Shown in pieces: positions 36,555 through 49,400 of a DNA stretch of 64,000 nucleotides (within the stretch, counting starts at the first letter, position 1; the number at the start of each line of letters is the position of its first letter). The notes under the pieces are model-generated. The model worked only from the letters and a program-made list of their open reading frames with translations, ran no database searches and was not told the origin of the DNA. Position numbers and translations under genes: made by a program. The stretch is from the NCBI RefSeq assembly GCF_051020765.1, contig NW_027469204.1, forward strand, positions 1-64,000. The letters run 5' to 3'. The DNA is from Lasioglossum baleicum. Its lineage: Eukaryota > Arthropoda > Insecta > Hymenoptera > Halictidae.

Positions 36555-38673
36555 ATAAAGCAGGCAGTCATGCGGATGTACAACATTACGAATTAGTGTA
36601 GGATTAAACTCCCTACAGAATTCCCTACCCTCCGAAAAACTGACTAGCTGCATCGAGACTGTAACACCGTGTTTAGGGGTACGAAATAGTATACGTTTCA
36701 GTGACGAGCACCGTAATTTCATGTATGAATTAGAAGATCGGTGGTCAAACAGCTCGAGGTCGTTGGCACCTTCTGTCAGAGACGAATGGCTATGCTAATA
36801 GATTCACATATCCTGTGATACCGAAAGTCAACCCAGGTATTCCGGGAGTAAATGTGCTGAACACTATTGGCAATAGACAACTTAATTCTCGACATGAATA
36901 TTAAAGATGAGACTCAAGCCGTCGGAAAACATTACCAATTTTTATAAAGACATTCTTTTTACCCAATACCTTATCATTCATGAATCCAACCCCCTATAGC
37001 GGTTGTCTAGCTTAGAGATCACAGGAACATATTAGTAGACATTTCAGCAGACGGACACCTTATTTTCATGTATGAATAGAAAAATCGTGAGTCAAATCAT
37101 TCGAGAACGATTCCACCGTCGTTGAGGGTCGAACAGCTAAGTCAATAGCATTACCTACCCTGAGATTCCGTCAGTCAAAGTAGGTATTCCGCAGCAAATG
37201 CGCGGTACAGAATTGGCAATAGGTCACCTTATTTCACGGTTTTAATATTTAAGCAGGCCTTCAAACCGTCGAAGAACGGAACCAACTGGTATAAATTCAT
37301 TCCACTTTCAGAATACCTAACATTACGAGAAGCTAAGCCGCTGGTTCGGGAGCATAATTTCGTATTGGAAGAAACATATTAGTTTACATTTTAGTGACGC
37401 ACACATTAATTTCATGTATGAATTAGAAGATCAAGTGTCAATCCGTTCGCAATCGTTACCGCCTTCATGAGAGACGAACGTCTATGTCAATAGCTTCACC
37501 AATCGTGTGATTCGGGGAGTTAAGCCAGGTATTCCAGGAGTAAATCCGCTGAACAGTATTGGTAGTAGACACTTTTAGTTCAGGGATTCAATGTGAATGT
37601 TCAGAATCGAGTTGCTGTAGAGCGTTACGTATTGGCACAGAGTGAAACACCTTACTGATGACCTTAACTTCTGAGTAACTAACGCTCGGTATCGAGAGAA
37701 TATCGTCGTGTTCAGAGAATGAAATTAGTTTCCATTTCAGTGACGGGCACCTTAACTTCAAGTAGGAATTAGAGGATCGAGTGTCGATCCGGACGAGAAA
37801 GTTGTTACCTTCTGCGAGAGTCGAACTGCTAAATCAATAGCGGCACCTATTCTGAGATGCCTAGAGACATACCAGATATTCCGGGAGTTGATCCGCATAT
37901 ACACCATATTGTTCGGTATAAATGTTAAAGTAAAGATTCAAACTGTTGTAAGACGTTTGGTATTGGTACTGAGTCAAACCCTTTACAAAACGCCTTACCT
38001 TCGTGAAGGTGTCCCGCTGTATCGAGACTATAACTTCTTGTTCGGAGAAGCAAATTATAATGCACATTAGTGACGGAGACCTAAATTTCATGTATGAATT
38101 ATAAGGGACGGTGTGCAAATCACTCGAGAACGTGATCACCCATTTCGAGAGTCGAACACCTGAATCACAAGCTACACCTATCCTGTGAATCAAAAAGTCA
38201 AACCGGGTATTCTGGGAACTAATCCTCTGAACTGTTTTGTCACTGAATACCTCAGTCCACGGTTTGAATATTAAGGTAGAGAGTCAAACCATCGGAGAAC
38301 ATTATCAATTTGTGTAAAGACATTCTATATTCCGAATATCTTACCTTCCGTGAACCAAACCCGCTTTCTCGAGAATGTAACTTTGTCTACTAGGAAGCAA
38401 ATAAGCTTACATTTTAGAGTCGGTTCGCTTAATTTCATACGTTAATTAGAAGATTGAGGGTAAAACAGTTCGAGGACGATACCTACATTCCATGAGCGTC
38501 GAACGGCCAAGTTAATAACTTCACTTATCCAGAGATTCCGATAGTCAAACCACGTACTCCTGGGGTAAGTGCCCTGTACGCTATTGACAATAGACACCTT
38601 AATTCACGGTATGAACATTAAAGCTGACTTTCGTGCAGCTGTAGAACGCTGCCTATTGCTATGGAATGAAACC
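36555..38673 (+). repeat. Satellite A, forward, after the piggyBac insertion
   Basis: The satellite resumes exactly where it was broken (ATAAAGCAGGCAGTCATGC, the second half of the unit). It runs about six units to a foldback at about 38679, where GTAGAACGCTGCCTATTGC meets its own inverted counterpart CAAATTGGTAACGTTACC across a loop of about 12 bp. Confidence 0.86.
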
Positions 38674-40952
38674 ATCGGTAAAATGTTTGACTCTACGCAA
38701 ATTGGTAACGTTACCAAACGGTTTGCCGCTATACCTTAATATTCAAACCGTGACCTATGGACACGATTTCCAATACTATTCATTCGATTTACTCTCGGAA
38801 TACCTGGTTTGACACACGGAAGCACAGGATATATGAAGCTAATAATTTAGTCATTCGGATCTGAATGAAGGTGGTAACGCTCTCGAAAGCTTTGACACTT
38901 GGTGTTTATACGTATACTCGAAAATGTGATGTCCGTTTGCTGAAATGTCTATTAATATGTTTCCGTGAACATTGAGCAGGACACTCGCTACAGCGTGTTG
39001 TGTTCATGGAACGTAAAGTATTCGGATAAAAGAACGACTTTTTACGAATTGGTGAGGTTCTCCGACCGTTACACTCTTTACTTTAATGTTTATACAGCGA
39101 GAGAAGGTGTCTATTGCTAATATTGCTCAGCGGATTTACCCCCCGGAATACCTGGTTTGGCTTTCGGAATCACAGCTAGGTGAAGCTGTAAACTTAGCCG
39201 TTCGAGTCCTCAAGAAGGTGGTAACGTTCTCGAAAGGTTCTACTCATGATTTTCCTATTCATATATGCAAATAATGTGCTCGCCATTAAAATGAACAATA
39301 ACTTGCTTCTCTGAGTACGAAGTTATGATCTCGATACAGCAGGTCAGCTTCTCCGTAGATAAGGCCATCGGTTAAAAGTTTGACTATACACCGATAGGCA
39401 AACTGCTGCAACAGTCTGTCTGTGTACTTCAATATTTATACCTTGAAATAGGGTGCCCAATGCCTATACTGTACTGGAGATTTTCATCCGGAATACTTGG
39501 TCTCTCTCTTGAAATCACAGAATAGGTGAAGCTTCTGACTTAGCCGTTCGGCTCCCAAAAGTGGTCATAAAATTGTCGAACGGATTGACATGGGATGTTC
39601 TGATTCGTACATGAAATTATGGTGCCCCTCGTTAACATGAATACCAACTTCATTCTCAGAACACGAAGTCACACTCTCGATGCAGCGAGTTGGGCTCTCG
39701 GAATGTAAGGATTTCGGTAACAGGTTTGTCGCCTTACCAATGGATAACTCTCTACATCTGGTTCACGGTCCGCTTTGATGTTCGTGACGTGCATTCAGTT
39801 TAAGACTGCCAATACGGAACAGGGAATTTGCTCCCGGAATCGCAGGAAAGATGAAGATATTGACGTAGCCGTTCGAATCTCAAGAAAGGTGGTCACGTTC
39901 TCGAACTGTTTGACTCGGAATCATCGAATTCACACATGGTATTAAGGTGCCCGCCACGAAAACGATTCTAACTTGATTTTCCGAACACGTAGTTACACTC
40001 TCGATACAACGGGCTTGCCTCACGGAAAGTAAGGTCTGCCGTAAAAGGGTTGACTCTATACGAATAGTTAAAGCTCTACAGCGGATTGATGTATGCAGTA
40101 ATATTCATATCGTGAACTAATGTGTTTATTGCCAGTGGAGTACAGCGTATTTACTCCTGAAATACCAGGTTTGACTCTCGGAATCATAGGATAAGTGAAG
40201 CTATAGACTTAGCCATTCGACCTTCTTAGATTATGGTAACCTTCGAACACTCGATCTTCTGTTTCATACATGAAATTATCGAGACCGTCACTAAAATATA
40301 TGCTAATTCGTTCCTTTGAACACGCTGCTATGCACTCGATACAGCGGACGAGGTTTTCGGAGGGTAAGGTCTTCGGTGAAGCGTTTGGCTCTATACCAAT
40401 TGGTATCGTTCTCCAACGGTTTGACGCTCGATCCTTCTTATTCATACCTAAAATTACGGAGCCCGCCACTAGAATATGAACTAATTTGTAACTCTGACCA
40501 CGAAGTTATACTCTCGATGCAGCGGGTTAGTTTTGCGGAGGGTAAGGTCGTTGCTAAAACGCTTGACATTATACCAATTGGTAGCGCTCTCAAACAGTTA
40601 GATGCTCAATGTTAATATTCAAACTGCGAATAAAGGTGTCTACTCCGAATACTAGTTAGCGGACTTACATCTCGGTTTTCCTGGGTTGACTCTCGGAATC
40701 ACGGGGTAGGAGAAGTTATTCACTTGGCCGTTCCACTGTCAAAGGGGGCGGTAATGATTATGATCAGCCTGCCTCCCAATCATCTAATCTATACACGAAA
40801 TGAAGGTGCCCGTCACTAAAATGTCTACCAATTTGCTTCTCGGAACACGAAGTAATACCCTTAATATAGAGGGTTAGCTTCTCGGAAGGAATGGCTTACG
40901 GAAAAAAGATAGACTGTATACGAATGGGTAAAGTTCTACAACGTACAGTAAA
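38674..40952 (-). repeat. Satellite A, reversed block (about 6.5 units)
   Basis: This is reversed satellite A. The variant pair of units at about 40260-40620 is the reverse complement of a matching pair at about 55495-55855, including AGCAGCGTG...GGAAC-type variants. The exit at 40952 is the reverse of the B-/A+ joint seen at 7897, 26654 and 55124, but lacks about 30 bp at the joint. The block is therefore part of an inverted copy of the module. Confidence 0.83.
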
Positions 40953-43472
40953 TGATGATACGGCGGATCGGGCAACACTACTGTGTAGTCACCGTTAATT
41001 TCTTGAGACATGATTTTGATCTGCATGAAATTCTTTCTCATTTTTATATTTAAATACTAATTCTGCAATTTACTGTTATGATAATTACAATTTTTTTCGA
41101 AGTTGTCAATGGTTAGATGAACAGATTTTATTTCTGAATACAAGTATCCTTGGAAATAGTTCAGTGCACGTTCATGACATACTTTTCTTAATCGTATTGT
41201 TATTTCATATGATTGTCTGTATACGGACCTATACTGTTTGAGCGACACGTCTAGCGATGTCTTGTATTTGCGTACGGCTATTCGGGCGACACTACAGGAT
41301 GGTCTCCATCAATTCCTTTATCCTTCGACTTTATCCTTCGACTCGACTGGCGAGGTCTTGTTTGTAGCTACGTTCGGCTGATCTGGGCCACTCTACTGCA
41401 TGGTCTCCGTTAATTTCTGCAACCATGATATTGTACCACACGCATCATTTTCCAGTTTTCCATTTACTTCTGCATACTGTAATTTACTTTTATGATATTT
41501 TCTATTCTTTACGTATTTATCCATTTTTAGTTTAAAAGATTGTATTTCCTTGGAAGAGTGTCCTTGGAATTAGTTGAGAGTACATTTATGCCGTTATATT
41601 TTAATCTTATTGTTATTTCATATGATTGCTTTTGTAGGTACTGACACATACTGTGCGACACGGCTGGCGAGGCCTCTTAGCTGCGTTCGGTAGATCGCAG
41701 CGACACTACTGCATGATCTTCGTTCATTTCGTTAACCATTATATTGTACCGAAATCATTCTTTCCCAGTTTACTATTTATATACAAATACTCTCACATTT
41801 AGGTTATGATATTTTCGATTATTTCGAAATTTTCAAATTTATTTTAAGAAATTGTATTTCACAGTAAAAGTGTCTTTGGAGATTATTGAGAGTTCGTTTG
41901 TGACTATGTTCTGTTAACCTTATTGCTGTTTTATATGACTGTCTGTATACGTACCAACGCGTCGAGAGCGGCGCCACGGGCGAGATCTTGTGGTTGCGTA
42001 CGACAGATAGGGCGACACTACAGTGTGGTCTCAATCAATTTTCCGTTCCCCTTGAATTTCATCCTAGTACTCCATTTATTTATACATGCTGTGATTCAAT
42101 GTTATGATATTTTCGACTTTTTTCAAAATTTTCGACTTTTATCTTAAAAAATTGTTGTTCATGGTAAAAGAGTCATTGAAATTTGTTGAGTGTATTGTTA
42201 TGACAGTATTTTGATAAACTTATTGTTATTTCACATGATTGTCTTTATACGTAACTATGCTGTCATGTGCGACACGACTATAGCGGACTCCATGCTTCTT
42301 TCGGTAGATCGGAGCGGCACTACTGTATGATCCACGTTAATTTCATTAATCATCATTTTGTACCGTATGCACGTTTTCTCCTGTTTTCAATTTGTTTATG
42401 CAACCTGTCATTTAATGTTATGTTATTTTCGATTTCTTTCGAAATATTCAATCTTCATTTCAAGAGATTGAACTTCTAAGTATAAGTGCTTTTGGTTACA
42501 GATGAGTGTACCTCAATCACATTATTCTGTTAAACATGCTGTTATTTTATATGATTGTCTGTACACGTACCTATGCTTCCAGAGCTACACGTCTGGAGCG
42601 GGCAAGTAGTTGCGTACGGTGGATAGGCGCGAGTCTACTATATGGTATTGGTTAATTTCTTTAGCCTTGATATTATGCCGTATTCACTCTTTCGCTGTTT
42701 CCTATTTATTTCGACATACTGTAATTTACTCTTATAATATTTTCGATTCTTTTCAAAATTGCAAATGAAAGTGTTCTTGGAAGTAGTTGAGTGCACATTT
42801 ATGAAAATATTTCGATAAATATGTTGTTATTTTATATGATAGTCTGTAAATGTACTTACGTTTCCGGAGTGAAACGGCTGGTCTGGTCTTGTAGGTGTGT
42901 TCGGCAGATCGGAGCGGCATACTGCATAATCTTCGTTATTTTCTGTAACCATGATTTTGTTCCGTATGAATTTTTCACCAATTTTTCCATTTATTTATAC
43001 ATTCTGTTTTTCACTCTCATGATATTTTCGATTTTCTTTGAAATTTTCAATTCTTATTTTAAAAAATTGTGTGCCTTAATAAAAGTGCTTTTGGAACCAG
43101 TTGTGTGTACGTTTATGACAATTTTATGCTAAATTCTTTCTATTTTATATGATACATTGATTACGTACCTACGCTTCCTCTGCGACACGACTGGAGTGGT
43201 CTTGCATTGCGAAAGCCAGATCGGCGCGGCATACTGGAAGGCCCTCGTTTATTTCGTTAAACTTGATTACGTACCGTTGCCATTTTCCCCAGTTTTCGAT
43301 TTTCTTATGCATACTGTAATTTACAGTTATGATATTACCCATTTTTTTGTTTTGTTTCAAAACTTCAAACTTTTTGTTTTAATAATTGCATTTTTTAGGA
43401 CAGGTACCGTAGAATTAGCAGAGTGAACGATTATGACAATATTTTGTTAAATTCATTTTTATTTTATAGTAT
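40953..43472 (+). repeat. Satellite B, forward block (about 8 units)
   Basis: Forward satellite B begins with ATGATGATACGGCGGATCGG. A 13-bp word, TTTATCCTTCGAC, is doubled at 41318-41343. The second copy leads directly into TCGACTGGCGAGGTC, so most of a unit is missing there. The block ends inside ATTTTATA(TG)ATTG of a unit and joins forward satellite A directly, a B+/A+ combination found nowhere else in the window. Confidence 0.84.
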
Positions 43473-46400
43473 TGACGAGGTTCAAACAGTTCGAGAACGT
43501 TACCGCCCTCTTCGAGATTCGAAAGGCTAAATCAATTGCTACACCTATCCTGTGGTTCCGAGAGTTTAACCAGATATACAGGGAGTAAACCCGTTGAGCA
43601 CGATTAACATTCGGAACCCTATTTCACCGTAGGGATATGAAATTGCAGAGTCAAATTTATGTAGAAATTTACCTATTGATAGATACTCCAACTCTTTACC
43701 GAAGGTTTTACTTTTCCAGAAGCTAACCTGCTGTGTCCAGGGAATATATTCGTGTTCGGAGATGGAAGTTAGTGGATATTTCAGACACGGGAACCCAAAT
43801 TACAAGTACGAATTTGTCAAACGAGGGCCAAATCATTCCAGAACGTTACTGCCTTCTTTGGGCGTCGAGCGGCTAAGTCAATATCTTCACCGTTAGTTGT
43901 AAATCCAAGAGTGACACCTTTTATTCCAGGAGTATATCCGTTGAACTGCATTGACAATCAACACTTTAATTCATGGTGTGGGTGTTAAAATACAGAGCAT
44001 GATCGTTTGAGAACATTACCAATTGCATTATAGTCTAACGTATTACCGAAGCCCTTACTCCCCGAAAAAATAACACGCTGTATCGAGAGTATAACTTCGT
44101 GCTCAGAGAATCACATTAGTATACTTAGTAGTGATGGCATCTTAATTCCAAGAGTGAATTAGAATGTCCAAGGTAAAGCAGTTCGAGACCGTTACCACGT
44201 TATATGGTATTCGAAAACCTATGTCAATAGCTTCACCAATCCTGTGATTCCGAAAGTCAAAAGAAGAATTCCGGGACTAAATCCGCTGAGCAGTATTAGC
44301 AATACACACCTTATGCCACCTTTTCAATATAAAATAGAGCGTAATACCGTATGATGGCGTTGCTAATTGCTATAAAGCCAATCGATTTACCGATGGCCTT
44401 GCCTTCGGAGTAGCTAATCCGCGGGTTCGAGAATATAACTTCATGCTCAAAAAACGAAATTAGTCTTCCCTTCTGTGACGGGCGTCTCAATTGCTTGTAT
44501 GAATTAGAAAATTGATCGTCAACCCGTTCGAGAACTTTGCCACCTACTGCGAGAGACGAACGGCCAAGTGAACAGCTTCACCTATCCTGTGATTCGGGGT
44601 ATCAAATCAAGCACTCCGCGAGCAAGTGCGCTCAACAATTTTGGCAATAGACACCTTAATCCACGGTTTGAATGTTTAAGTACAGCGTCAAGCCGTTTGC
44701 CACCGTTAACAATTGGTATAATGTCAAACGCGTAACGAAGGAGTTATCTTCCATGAATCTCACCGACTACATCGAGAGTATAACTTCGTGTTCAGAGATA
44801 CAAATAACTTTACACTTCAGTGCGGAGCACCTTAAATTCATGTTTGAATTAGAAGATCGAGCGTCAAACGAGAACGTTGCTAATTTGTATAGAGTCACAC
44901 GGGTCACCGAAAACCTCACCCTTCGAAGATCTAGCCCGCTGTATCGAGAGTACAGCAGCGTGTTCAGAGGCACGGATTAGAATACATTTTCGTGACGGGC
45001 ACCTTAATTTTATGTATGAATAAGAAGATCAAGTGTCATACCATTAGGGAATGTTACCACATTCTTTGAAAGTAGAACGGCTATGTCAACAGCTTGACCT
45101 ATCCTGCGGATCAGAGAGACAAAACAGGTATTGCGGGAGTAAGTGTGGGGTAGATTATTCGCAATAGAAACCTTATTTCACGGTATTCCACGATATATAT
45201 TACAGTTGAGCGTCAAACACTTCGAGAACGTTACAAACTGGTATAAAATCAAACGATTTATCGAATAACTTATATTCCTAGAACTAACTCTGAACTAGCG
45301 ATTGTTTACCTTTGTATTCAAGAAGACAAATCCGTTGGTATCTTAGCAGGCGGACAACGTAAATGCATGTATGTACAGGAAAATCCAGAGTCAATCCTTT
45401 CGAGATCGATACAATCTTCTATCAGAACCGGGCGGCTAAGCCAATAGTTGCACATTTCCTGCTATTCGGCGGGTCAAGCCATGCATTTCGGGAGTCAATC
45501 CGTTGTGCACAATTACCAAACAATGGTCATCCTAATTCACGGAACGAATATTGATGTCCAGATTCAAAACTCTTCGTGATCCATATCACTCGCTACGGTA
45601 TCGAAGCTTATACAGAGGATCTTCCACTCCGAGAAACAAGACCCGCTGTAGCGAGAGTATAAACTCGTGTTCAGAGGAACAATTTGGTTCACATTTCTGG
45701 AACGGGCCCCATAATTTCCTGTATGATAAACAACATAGAGGGTCAAGCCGTCCGATGGAGTTACCACCCTCATTTATAGTCGAACGGCTAAGTTAATATG
45801 TTCACCTATTCTGTGACTCCGAGAGTCAAACCAGGTATTATGGAATTAAGTGTACTGCACAGCACAGCCAATATACACCTTACTTCACAGATGGAGTTTA
45901 AAGTATAGCTTCAGTAATTTTGAGATCGGTACCGATAGGAATGTAGTGAGTCGTCTTACTGATGACCACACCCACCGAAAGCCTAATCCGTTGTATCTGG
46001 GGTAAAACTTCGTGTACACAATAGCAAATTAATTTACATTTTAGCGACGGGCACGTTAACTTCATGTATGAATTAGTAGATCGATGGCCAAACCTTTCGA
46101 AAACGTTACAACCCTGTTTGAGATTCGAACGGATAAATCAATAGCTACACCTATCCCGCGATTCCGGGAGTCAAGCCAGGTACTGCGAGAGTAAATCCGC
46201 TGAAGAGGTGGTCCATGGATACCTTAATTCGAGGAGTGAATAATAAATTAGAGCGTCACTCCGTGAGAGAACGTTATCAATTGCTTTATAGTCGAACGTA
46301 TCACTGAATGCCTTGCCGTTGGAGAAGCTAACCTGCCGCATCGAGAGTATAACCTTGTGTTCAGAGAAAGAAATTAGTATTCATTTCTGTGACGGGTTCC

Positions 46401-49400
46401 TTATCTTCATGTATGAATCACAAAACCGATGGCGAAACCGTTCAAAAACTTTAGCACCCTCTTTGAGAGTTGAACCGATGAGTCAATAGCTCCATATGTC
46501 TTGTGATTCCGAGAGTCAAATCAGGTAATCCGGGAGTAGGTCTGAAGAATATTGAAGAATATTGGCAACTGGCACCTTTCTCCACGGTTCGAATATTAAA
46601 ATAGAGCGGCACACCGTCTGAGAACGTTGCCACTTTCTGTGAGAGACGAACGGCTACGCCAATAGTTCCACCAATCCTGTGATTCCGAGAATCAAATCAG
46701 CTATACCGGGAGTAAATCCATTATACAGTATTAGCAATAAACACCTTAACTCATGGCTTAAATAACGTAGTTCCAAGTCAATCCGTTGCAGTATTCCGAT
46801 TACTATAGAGTCAAACTATTTACCGAAGACTTTAGCTTCAAAGAATCTTACCCGTTTTTGCCATTGCCATGCTTAATATACTCGTAATCAAATTAATAAA
46901 CAGTTTAGCAGACGTACACCTTATTTTCGTATACGATTTAGAAGATCGAGTGTCAAATATTTCGAGACCGTTCCAACCATCTTTGGGAGTGGAACTGCTA
47001 ATTCAATAGCTTCACCTATCCTTTGACTCCGAGAGTCGAACCAGGCATAGCGGGAGTAAATCCGCCTTGGAGTATTAGCTCTATACACCCTACATCAGGG
47101 TATAGACACTAAGGAATGGAGTCATGACGCAGTAGAACGTTACCTATTGTTTCTACAGTCAAACTTGTTACCGAATTCCTTACTTTCCGAAAACCTACCC
47201 CTTTCCGTTCAGTGTATAACCTCGTGTCCACGGAATAAAATTAGCATACATATTTCTGATGGGCACCTTAATTTCATGTATGAACAAGAAGATCGAGTAT
47301 CAAACCGTTCTAGAATGATTCGACCGTCTTTCAATTTCGAACGGCTGCTCCAACAACTTCAACTATCCTGTAATTACGAGAGTCAGGCCTGGTACTCCAG
47401 GCATAAATACGCTGAACAGTATTTTCAATGGACACCATAGTTCACGGTTTGAATACCACAATAGAAGGTCAATCTGTCGGAAAACATTACCAATTAGTAT
47501 AGAGTCATTATTCTTACCGAATACATTTCCTTCCTACAATCTAACCAGCTGTAGCGTGTATGATGCTTAGTCTTCGCGGATACAAATTAGTAGACCTAAT
47601 AGCAGATGCACACCTTATTTTCCTGTACGAACGGAATAATCGAGATTCCAACCCTTCGAGAACGATCCCACCTTCTTTGAGAGTCGAACAGCTGAATCAA
47701 TAGCGTCACCTTTCCTGTTAATCCGATAGTCAAACCAGGCATACCAGGAGAAAACGCGTTGAACAATATTGGCAATAGGCACCTTACCTCGCGGTGTGAA
47801 TGTTAAAGAAGAGCGTCAAACCGTTGGAGATAGTTACCAATTGGTATAGAGTCAAACGTTTTATCGATGGCCTTACCCTCTGAACAACTGACCCCCCGTA
47901 TCGAGTGAATATCTTCGTATTCAGAGAATCATATTAGGACACATTTAATTGACGGGCACCTTATTTACATGTATGAATAGAAAAACCAACAGCAAAGCCT
48001 TTCGAGAACGTTACCGCCTTCTTTAAAAGTCGAACGGCTATGTCAACAGCTTCGCCTATCCTGTGATTCCAAGAGTCATACCAGGTAGTCGGTGTCTATA
48101 CCCGCCGTACAGTATTTTTGCATTAGGCACGCAATTTCACGGTATAAATATTAAAGTACAGAACCACAAGGTTATGCAACGTTACATATTGCTATATCGC
48201 CAACTTTCTACCGAAGGCCTTACATTTCGAGAAGCTACCCCGCTGTATCGATGTTATACCTTCGTGTTCAGAGGAGCAAATTAATGTACATTTTAGTGAC
48301 GGGTACATTAACTTCATGTAGGAATTAGATGATCAAATGTCAAAGCGTTCGCAATCGTTACCACCTTCGGTGAGAGACGAACGGCTCAGTCTACAGCATC
48401 ACCTATCCTGTGATACCGAGTGTCAAACCAGGTATTCCGGGAGTAAATCTATGTACGAACGGCTCAGTCTACAGCGTCACCTATCCCGTGATTCCGAGTG
48501 TTAAACCAGGTATTCCGGAAGTAAATCTATGTACAGTATTGGCAATTGACACCTATTTTTTCGGCATGAGCGTTAAAGTAGACTGTGAAATCCTCGGAGA
48601 ATGATACGTATTGGTAAAGAGTAAAATTTATAGCGAAGGGTTTTCTTTTCGGGAAGCTAACCCGCTGTATCGAGAGTATAATTTCGTGTTCAGGGAAGCA
48701 AATTCATGTACACATTATCCACAGGCACCTTCGGTTCGTGCACGATTTAGAAGGTCGAGTGTCAAACCGCATGAGAACGTTGCCACATTCTGTGAGAGAT
48801 GAACGTCTATGTCAAATGCCTTGGGGTTCACAAAGTTAAACCAGATATTCCGGGAGTAAATGCGCTGTACAGTATTGACCATAGACACCTTACGTCACGT
48901 TCTGAATATTAGAGTAGAAGGTCAATACGTCGGAGATCATTACCAAATGTTTATAAAGTCAATATTTTTTCGAATACGTTACCATCTGAGAACATCTCCG
49001 CTATAGAAAGTGTCATGCATAGTGCTAACAGAAACCAATTAGTAGACATTATGGCAAGAGCACATCTCATTTTCTTGTATGAACCGAATAATCGAGAGTC
49101 ACAACCTTCGAGAACGATCCTAACTTCCTTGACATTCGATCAGCTGAGACAATATCTTCACCTCTCCTGTTATTCCGATAGTCAGACCAGGTATACCAGG
49201 AATCAATCAGCTGTAGATTATTGGCAATGAACACCTTAATTCACGGTTGGAATACAAAAGTACACAGCCTAACCCTTGTCCAACGCTACCGATTGGTACT
49301 ATGTCAAACATTCTATCGAAGACCTTACCGACCGAGCACCTAACCCGCTGTATCGAGAGTACAACTTCGTGTTCAGAGAATCATATTAGTAAAGATTTTA

